From Flavobacterium sp. (GTDB lineage Bacteria; Bacteroidota; Bacteroidia; Flavobacteriales; Flavobacteriaceae): a stretch of 64,000 bases of DNA. Each line of letters opens with the position of its first letter. The first letter of the stretch is position 1. Of the stretch, positions 58,345-64,000 are shown piece after piece. Below the pieces are notes generated by a model. It saw nothing but the letters and a program-made list of their open reading frames with translations. It did no database searches and had not been told where the DNA came from. The stretch is taken from the NCBI RefSeq assembly GCF_027484705.1, contig NZ_JAIXSL010000024.1, positions 62,001-126,000 on the forward strand. The letters are read 5' to 3'. The position numbers and the translations under genes were made by a program.

Positions 58345-59079
58345 CTTTACGTATTCGTATGTTATTTCGGTTAAATATAATCCGTGTGCCGGTACCGAAA
58401 ACCCGGCTTCACTTCGGTTTTTGCTGTTGATGATGGCTTCAAAATCAGCGTTCGTAATTTTATGCAATCCTACATTGATTAATGTTCCGACAATCGCACG
58501 CACCATATTGCGCAAAAAACGGTCGGCTGAAATCGTAAAAATAAGGTGATTATCGTTTTGTTGCCAATAAGCCTCGGAGATTTTACAATTGAATGTGTTC
58601 ACGTCAGTATGCACTTTCGAGAAACATTCGAAATCGGTATGTTCGAGCAAAATTTTCGCGGCTTCGTTCATCAAATCAACATCGAGTTTTTGCGGATTGT
58701 ACCAACTCAGTTCTGTTTGAAACACATCCTTGAACGTGTTGATATGGTATTCGTAAGTGCGTTTCTTGGCATCGAATCTCGCATGAGCATCGTCGTGTAC
58801 GGGAATAATCTCAAAAACGGCAATGTCTTTCGGTAAAAAAGAATTGAGTTTGTGCACGATGCTTTGCGCTTCAAACGGTTTGTCGAGATCGAAATGCGCA
58901 TACATTACTTTGGCGTGAACACCGGTGTCGGTGCGGCCAGCGCCCATGAGTTCAACGGTGGTGTTGAGCACGGTCGATATGGCTTTGGTTAAAGTTTCTT
59001 GTACAGAAGTAGCGTTGGGTTGGTATTGCCAGCCGTGGTAATGCGTTCCGTTGTATGAAAATTTGATGAAGTATCTCAA
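58288..59079 (-). CDS. truA: tRNA pseudouridine(38-40) synthase; last 18 codons lie in an intergenic-type repeat element
   Basis: YNGTHYHGWQYQPNATSVQETL, MGAGRTDTGVHAKVMYAHFD, FLRNMVRAIVGTLINVG; C-term PSPDGSGNLFVPAFGTKN* is encoded by the repeat. Confidence 0.93.
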   Translation of the reverse strand: MRYFIKFSYNGTHYHGWQYQPNATSVQETLTKAISTVLNTTVELMGAGRTDTGVHAKVMYAHFDLDKPFEAQSIVHKLNSFLPKDIAVFEIIPVHDDAHARFDAKKRTYEYHINTFKDVFQTELSWYNPQKLDVDLMNEAAKILLEHTDFECFSKVHTDVNTFNCKISEAYWQQNDNHLIFTISADRFLRNMVRAIVGTLINVGLHKITNADFEAIINSKNRSEAGFSVPAHGLYLTEITYEYVKPSPDGSGNLFVPAFGTKN

Positions 59080-59281
59080 GGGTGCGTTGCCTTTTTTAGC
59101 GCTCCAAAGTTACAAAGATTTGCCGTTGTGGAAAGGTTAATTTTTTTGCTTGCGATTTCGTCGTATGTATTTTGATTTAAGGTGTCGGGTTTTGTGTTGT
59201 CAAACCAAATCTAAAGAAAAGCTTTGATTTGTGGTGTGATAAATGGCACATCAGGTTATTGATTTTTAAAGTCATATAAAT

Positions 59282-59346
59282 TTTGCGCCTTTGCGTCTTT
59301 GCGAGCGAAAATTTTTATTTCTCGCAAATAGGCAAAGGCGCAAAGA
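59282..59346. repeat. Palindromic dispersed repeat (TTTGCGCCTTTGCGTCTTTGCGAG family), copy 2
   Basis: TTTGCGCCTTTGCGTCTTTGCGAG...CTCGCAAATAGGCAAAGGCGCAAAG imperfect palindrome. Confidence 0.85.
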
Positions 59347-59397
59347 GATTGTTGTGAATTTTTTATTTGGAACAAGATTGTTATTTTTACCGAGAAA

Positions 59398-59532
59398 CCC
59401 AGCCCTGATGGCAGCGGAAATCTTTTTGTTCTGGGGTTCAGAACAAAAAATTACTTCACTGGTGAATATCTTTAATGGTGTTCAGTGAACTCCGTTTGAG
59501 AGCGTACAGCAGGTTCCCGGCTCCTAAATAAA
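59398..59532 (+). repeat. Intergenic hairpin element family, copy F
   Basis: CCCAGCCCTGATGGCAGCGGAAATCTTTTTGTTCTG-gggtt-CAGAACAAAAAATT...TTGAGAGCGTACAGCAGGTTCCCGGCTCCTAAATAAA; last 37 bp identical to copy E. Confidence 0.88.
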
Positions 59533-60027
59533 ATGAAGAAAATTCTATTGCTTTCCGATACGCACAGCCATATCGATGACGTGATTCTGAAATACGTTGC
59601 GATGGCCGATGAAGTCTGGCATGCGGGCGATATAGGCAATCTCATGGTGACGGATACTTTGAAAAAACTCAAACCTTTACGCGCGGTTTACGGAAACATT
59701 GATGATGACAAAGCGCGCATGGAATTTCCGCTCCACAACCGTTTTTTGTGTGAAGGCGTTGACGTCTGGATCACGCACATTGGCGGTTATCCCGGAAAAT
59801 ACAATCAGGAAATCCGGGCTGAGATTACGAAAAACCCTCCGAAGCTTTTTATTTGCGGGCATTCGCATATTTTGAAAGTGATTTATGATAAGAAATTGAA
59901 TTTACTGCACATGAATCCGGGCGCGGCGGGCAAAAGCGGTTTCCATCAGGTGCGCACGATGCTGCGTTTCGTGATTGATGGTGAGGCGATTAAGGATTTG
60001 GAGATTGTGGAGCTTGGGAAGAAGTAG
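59533..60027 (+). CDS. YfcE-type metallophosphoesterase
   Basis: LLLSDTHSHIDD, DEVWHAGDIGN, AVYGNIDD, ICGHSHI, LHMNPGAAGKSGFHQ. Confidence 0.92.
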   Translation: MKKILLLSDTHSHIDDVILKYVAMADEVWHAGDIGNLMVTDTLKKLKPLRAVYGNIDDDKARMEFPLHNRFLCEGVDVWITHIGGYPGKYNQEIRAEITKNPPKLFICGHSHILKVIYDKKLNLLHMNPGAAGKSGFHQVRTMLRFVIDGEAIKDLEIVELGKK

Positions 60028-60248
60028 ACACGGCTGCGCCTTAAGACACGCTTCGCTCAAGACACGCTTTGCTCAAGACACGGCTACGCCTTAAGACACG
60101 CCCTGCGGGCTTTGGATTGTAGGATATGACAAGCTTGGGAAGATAATTTCACTTTTTTTGTTATTTGTTGCTCGGTCTAAATCGAAGCGAGTCTTAAGCC
60201 CGTAGGGCGAGTCCCAAGCGCAGCGTGTCTTAAGGCGTAGCCGTGTCC
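60027..60248. repeat. Compound element: tandem mini-hairpin units in two inverted arms
   Basis: Left arm GACACGGCTGCGCCTTAA / GACACGCTTCGCTCAA / GACACGCTTTGCTCAA / GACACGGCTACGCCTTAA / GACACGCCCTGCGGGC; 60077-60101 is the exact 25-bp reverse complement of 60223-60247. Confidence 0.88.
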
Positions 60249-60257
60249 ATTTTAATC

Positions 60258-60292
60258 ACAAAAAAAACCCGGACGCTAATCCAGGTTTTTCT
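60258..60292 (-). terminator. Terminator downstream of the DUF4293-like gene
   Basis: AAAACCcGGAcgctaaTCCaGGTTTTT imperfect hairpin with T tract on the minus strand. Confidence 0.6.
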
Positions 60293-60320
60293 TCGCACTA
60301 AATAAACTAAGTTTATAGGT

Positions 60321-60752
60321 TTATCTCAATCGGTCCACAGATTTTACGAGATCTTCATCCTTCTTGATGGCTTTGTTGGCCAGCACTAAAAAAACGATAG
60401 CAATAATTGGTAGAAACATCCCAATACCCTTCTCAGAAACCGTGACGGCTTCTCCAGATAAGTTTAGGGAACGATATACAAATAAGCCTAATAAAATTAA
60501 ATTTAATATGATGTTCAACCTGCCTAACACAAATTGATGTTGTCTTTTTTTATAGAACAAGATGCTCAGCAACGACAGCGAAGTACTCAAACCGAACAAT
60601 ACGGAATAGAATTGATTGCCCATGAAGAATTCTGCTTTGGCATCGCTTAACGTCCATAATGGAAAAACGAAAGGCAAGACGCCCGTCACTAGGAAAGCCA
60701 AAGCCAAATAAACCGTTTGAATTCTTTGAATCATCTTTGTTTTATGAGCCAC
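60321..60752 (-). CDS. DUF4293-like four-TM membrane protein
   Basis: MIQRIQTVYLALAFLVTGVLPFVFPLWTL; multiple TM helices. Confidence 0.75.
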   Translation of the reverse strand: MAHKTKMIQRIQTVYLALAFLVTGVLPFVFPLWTLSDAKAEFFMGNQFYSVLFGLSTSLSLLSILFYKKRQHQFVLGRLNIILNLILLGLFVYRSLNLSGEAVTVSEKGIGMFLPIIAIVFLVLANKAIKKDEDLVKSVDRLR

Positions 60753-60918
60753 AAAAATATATTTTCTTTTTAATAAATACTATTGTATGATAAATTTTTA
60801 TTCGTATTATTGCATAACAAAGTCGTAAGTACTTCATTTTACGACGCGTTCACACGATAAAATTACACTTCACATTTTATAGTCAATTCCAAATCAACCT
60901 AAAATTCAAAGAACATTC

Positions 60919-62691
60919 ATGTTTGATATTTCTGTATTAAAAGAAATGAAGCTTACTGAGCTTCAGGATATCGCTAAATTAGCAAAAACCATCAAGTTTT
61001 ACGGTGTCAAAAAAGAAGCTCTGATCGATATGATTCTGAAGCATCAAGCCGCCAGTGAAACCAAAGATCAACCTACTCCGGCTCCAGTTCAAGACAACGA
61101 AGAGAAGTCAAAAAGAACCCGAATCACCGCCAATAAAAAACCAGCGATTACTAAAGAAGCGACGCTTTTTTCTGCAACTGTAGAACCTGTAATCACAGAA
61201 GAAATCGCACCCAAAGAAACTGCTGAGGCTGTAACGCCACAAAATGCTTCGGAAGGTAAAAGCCCTAAAGTCATTAAATTCAAAAAATCGGAATACGAAA
61301 AAAAACTGGCTAAAAAAGAACAGAAAGCCGCAACGCCTGAAGTTTCTGAAGTAGCAGAACCCGAAGCCGCTGAAATCAACGTAGAACAACAGGTTTCTGT
61401 CGCGGAGAAAAAAGTAAATCCGAACCAACTTCACAAACAAAATCAAAACGGCAACCAGAACCAAAATGGAAATGGAAACCAAAATGGAAACGGCAATGGT
61501 CTTGGTCCGAACGGCAACCAGAACCCGAATTTCAAAAATAAAAAGAACAACAATTTCCGCGATGCCGATTTTGAATTTGATGGGATCATCGAAAGCGAAG
61601 GCGTTTTAGAAATGATGCCCGACGGTTACGGATTCTTGCGTTCGTCGGATTACAATTATTTAGCGTCACCGGATGATATTTATCTTTCGACCTCTCAGAT
61701 CCGTTTGTTTGGTTTAAAAACGGGCGATACTGTAAAAGGAGTGGTGCGTCCGCCGAAAGAAGGCGAGAAGTTTTTCCCATTAGTACGCGTTTTAAAAATT
61801 AACGGACATGATCCGCAGGTAGTCCGAGACCGTGTGTCTTTCGAACATTTGACGCCGGTATTCCCGACGGAGAAATTCAGATTGGCAGAAAAAGGAAGTT
61901 CGATTTCTACAAGAATCATCGATTTGTTTTCTCCAATAGGGAAAGGACAGCGTGGTATGATCGTCGCGCAGCCGAAAACCGGTAAGACGATGTTGTTGAA
62001 AGACATTGCCAACGCGATAGCTGCCAATCACCCAGAAGTATATTTATTAGTATTACTGATTGACGAGCGCCCTGAAGAGGTGACCGACATGCAACGTTCA
62101 GTTCGCGGCGAAGTTATCGCTTCGACATTTGATAGAGAACCACAAGAGCACGTAAAAATCGCGAATATCGTTTTGGAAAAAGCGAAACGTCTGGTAGAAT
62201 GCGGTCATGATGTGGTGATTTTGCTCGATTCGATTACGCGTTTGGCCAGAGCTTACAACACCGTGCAACCGGCTTCCGGAAAAGTATTGAGCGGTGGTGT
62301 CGATGCCAATGCGTTGCAGAAACCGAAACGTTTCTTCGGAGCGGCCAGAAATGTAGAGCACGGCGGTTCGCTGAGCATTATCGCGACGGCCCTGACCGAA
62401 ACAGGTTCGAAAATGGACGAGGTGATTTTTGAGGAATTCAAAGGAACCGGTAACATGGAATTGCAATTGGATCGTAAGATTGCGAACAAGCGTATTTTCC
62501 CTGCGATTGATCTGACTTCATCAAGTACGCGAAGAGACGATTTATTGCTTGATGAAAAAACATTACAACGTATGTGGATTATGCGCAAATATTTATCGGA
62601 TATGAATCCGGTAGAAGCGATGGATTTCATCAACGACCGTTTCAAGAAAACCAGAAATAACGAAGAGTTTCTGATTTCGATGAACGATTAA
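60919..62691 (+). CDS. rho: Transcription termination factor Rho with long N/Q/G-rich insertion
   Basis: N-terminal Rho_N helix, [67 protein letters not shown]. Confidence 0.96.
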   Translation: MFDISVLKEMKLTELQDIAKLAKTIKFYGVKKEALIDMILKHQAASETKDQPTPAPVQDNEEKSKRTRITANKKPAITKEATLFSATVEPVITEEIAPKETAEAVTPQNASEGKSPKVIKFKKSEYEKKLAKKEQKAATPEVSEVAEPEAAEINVEQQVSVAEKKVNPNQLHKQNQNGNQNQNGNGNQNGNGNGLGPNGNQNPNFKNKKNNNFRDADFEFDGIIESEGVLEMMPDGYGFLRSSDYNYLASPDDIYLSTSQIRLFGLKTGDTVKGVVRPPKEGEKFFPLVRVLKINGHDPQVVRDRVSFEHLTPVFPTEKFRLAEKGSSISTRIIDLFSPIGKGQRGMIVAQPKTGKTMLLKDIANAIAANHPEVYLLVLLIDERPEEVTDMQRSVRGEVIASTFDREPQEHVKIANIVLEKAKRLVECGHDVVILLDSITRLARAYNTVQPASGKVLSGGVDANALQKPKRFFGAARNVEHGGSLSIIATALTETGSKMDEVIFEEFKGTGNMELQLDRKIANKRIFPAIDLTSSSTRRDDLLLDEKTLQRMWIMRKYLSDMNPVEAMDFINDRFKKTRNNEEFLISMND

Positions 62692-62728
62692 GTTCAATTA
62701 ATAATTGATAATTAACAATTGATAATTA

Positions 62729-62755
62729 AAAAGCTCCAAGATGATTGGAGCTTTT
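62729..62755. terminator. Bidirectional terminator after rho
   Basis: AAAAGCTCCAA-gatga-TTGGAGCTTTT(TTT), 11-bp stem. Confidence 0.9.
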
Positions 62756-62769
62756 TTTATTGTGTTAGA

Positions 62770-63855
62770 TTAATTCACCACAATTTTCTTAGTAGCGGTT
62801 TGCGAGTTCGAAGTCAACTTTACAAAGTAAAAACCTTGAGGCAAATTTTCTAAAGTGTACGAATGGTTCACTTCGGTGGGATGTTGTATTTTCTGCACCA
62901 GTTGTCCGTTGATATTGATGAGTTCAATAGTATCGATGGTATTGTTGCTTGTGATGTTTATATGGTTGTCATTCGTCGGATTCGGATAAATCGCAATGGA
63001 ATTTGACAAGTCAAAAGTAGTATTGCTCAGGAACATGCCCGGCCAACGGTTTTCCGCCGGACTGCCGCCCCAAATGACTGTCGCTAAAAAAGGATTGTCG
63101 ATAAAAGGATTTCGGTTTCCTTGTCCGTAAGCATTATTAGCGTTTCCTAAATAAGTGTTTCTTCGATCTTCCACTTCAGAAACAGGATCTTCGGCATTCC
63201 ATTCCAACAATAAATTGATCATATTGCCATCAATGCTATTGACGGTTCCGACCGATACGTACATAGGAATACATTGTGTGCCATAACGCAGATACATATA
63301 CATCATCATACGCGCGATGTCGCCTTTCCATTCATCACCGGGATACCAATAGGCGCCAATGATTCCAGAGTTTCCTGAACCTGCTGCGAATTTTCTACTG
63401 GCACGGTCTGAATTCCGATCAACATCAGAAGCCCGGATGTGGTGCGCATCTGAACCTGGGCCATCGTTTCCCAAATCGGGATCACCCAAGGATTTGGCGA
63501 AAGTATGTTCGCGGTTCCAATTGCAGGCGCCGGTTCCGTCATCGTATTTGTAGCGTTTTCTATGGTCTTTATGATCGGTGACATCAGCCGGACAGATGGT
63601 GCTGCTGAATCCGTAAACCAGAAACACATTGTTGTTGTCCGTTGGATCGACATCGACGACTTTAATCGCGTCTTCGGCTTGTTGGTACGTTAAGAAATGG
63701 GTATGAGTTTGTGTGATTTTGATCGCCAACGCTTCTTTCAAAGCCATTCCAGTCTGATTGAAGTTGAATCCGTTATAGTAAGCTGCCGGATTACCCGATT
63801 GAGAAAAACCAAAAGTTAGTTTTAAAACGAATAGGGCAATGATTAATTTTTTCAT
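62770..63855 (-). CDS. Endonuclease I family nuclease with T9SS sorting domain
   Basis: ORF 62770..63903; start MKKLIIALFVLKLTFGFSQ; NWNREHTFAKSLG, SDAHHIRASDVDRNSDR; C-term IYPNPTNDNHINI...GFYFVKLTSNSQTATKKIVVN. Confidence 0.9.
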   Translation of the reverse strand: MKKLIIALFVLKLTFGFSQSGNPAAYYNGFNFNQTGMALKEALAIKITQTHTHFLTYQQAEDAIKVVDVDPTDNNNVFLVYGFSSTICPADVTDHKDHRKRYKYDDGTGACNWNREHTFAKSLGDPDLGNDGPGSDAHHIRASDVDRNSDRASRKFAAGSGNSGIIGAYWYPGDEWKGDIARMMMYMYLRYGTQCIPMYVSVGTVNSIDGNMINLLLEWNAEDPVSEVEDRRNTYLGNANNAYGQGNRNPFIDNPFLATVIWGGSPAENRWPGMFLSNTTFDLSNSIAIYPNPTNDNHINITSNNTIDTIELININGQLVQKIQHPTEVNHSYTLENLPQGFYFVKLTSNSQTATKKIVVN

Positions 63856-63927
63856 GATACATTTTTTGCGGCTGTAAATGTAATCAGTTTGTCGGAATAA
63901 CAATCAAATTTTAACGGCATAAAAAAA

Positions 63928-63943
63928 CCTTCCACACGGAAGG
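63928..63943 (-). terminator. Short intrinsic terminator for the gene running off the right edge
   Basis: CCTTCC-acac-GGAAGG with flanking A/T tracts. Confidence 0.6.
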
Positions 63944-63966
63944 CTTTTGAAATAGGGTAACTTTTT

Positions 63967-64000
63967 TTAGTTGACGATCACTTTTTTGGTGATTGATTTT
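63967..64000 (-). CDS. C-terminal end of a probable T9SS cargo protein (5' part outside window)
   Basis: Minus-strand frame ...SITKKVIVN*, matching the terminal TATKKIVVN* of the adjacent nuclease. Confidence 0.5.
   Translation of the reverse strand, partial: KSITKKVIVN

Noticed and set aside
58238-58549. 103-aa plus-strand ORF (LFRSREPAVRSQFFVPNAGTKRFPL...)
   Set aside because: Antisense to truA and the repeat; the shared LFRSREPAVRSQ string with ORF 59472..59672 only reflects the duplicated 37-bp element
59472-59672. 66-aa minus-strand ORF with the same RSREPAVRSQ string
   Set aside because: Reads through the repeat element and antisense to the phosphoesterase
1-64000. Search for tRNA, rRNA, prophage, integrase, transposase, toxin-antitoxin or defence genes
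   Set aside because: None recognised by eye; a tRNAscan-SE/Infernal and HMM scan would be needed to exclude small RNAs

Overview
A 64 kb chromosomal window from a Flavobacterium-like Bacteroidota genome. The lineage is inferred from TTG-N19-TAnnTTTG promoter-like sites, type IX secretion (T9SS) C-terminal tails, family content and A-rich ribosome-binding leaders. About 60 genes are densely packed on both strands. They include topoisomerase IV parE/parC, TerC, murQ, RNA methyltransferases, a 1506-aa HYR-like repeat adhesin with a T9SS tail, rocD, lpdA, truA, rho and endonuclease I. The centrepiece (about 25.5-42.7 kb) is a purine-to-ureidoglycolate catabolic super-cluster that carries its own molybdopterin cofactor pathway. 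It holds a guanine deaminase-like protein, XdhA/B/C, MoeA, TauE/SafE, MoaD, a ThiF-rhodanese fusion, MoaE, a MoaC-MoaB fusion, MoaA, allantoinase, allantoicase, the cytochrome-c-tailed urate oxidase PuuD, a UraD-UraH fusion, and a final HpcH/malate-synthase-like enzyme of unclear role (DUF6986-like). The most unusual non-coding signal is a dispersed family of structured intergenic elements. Their flanks are conserved (AGCCCYGATnGnAnCGGnAtCcTTTTT ... GCTTCTAAA or GGTTCCCGGCTCCTAAATAAA) and they surround a hypervariable hairpin. They fill whole gaps between a stop codon and the next start codon, and one copy encodes the C-terminus of TruA. Two other palindromic repeat families are also present. 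No rRNA, tRNA, CRISPR array, prophage or transposase was recognised.
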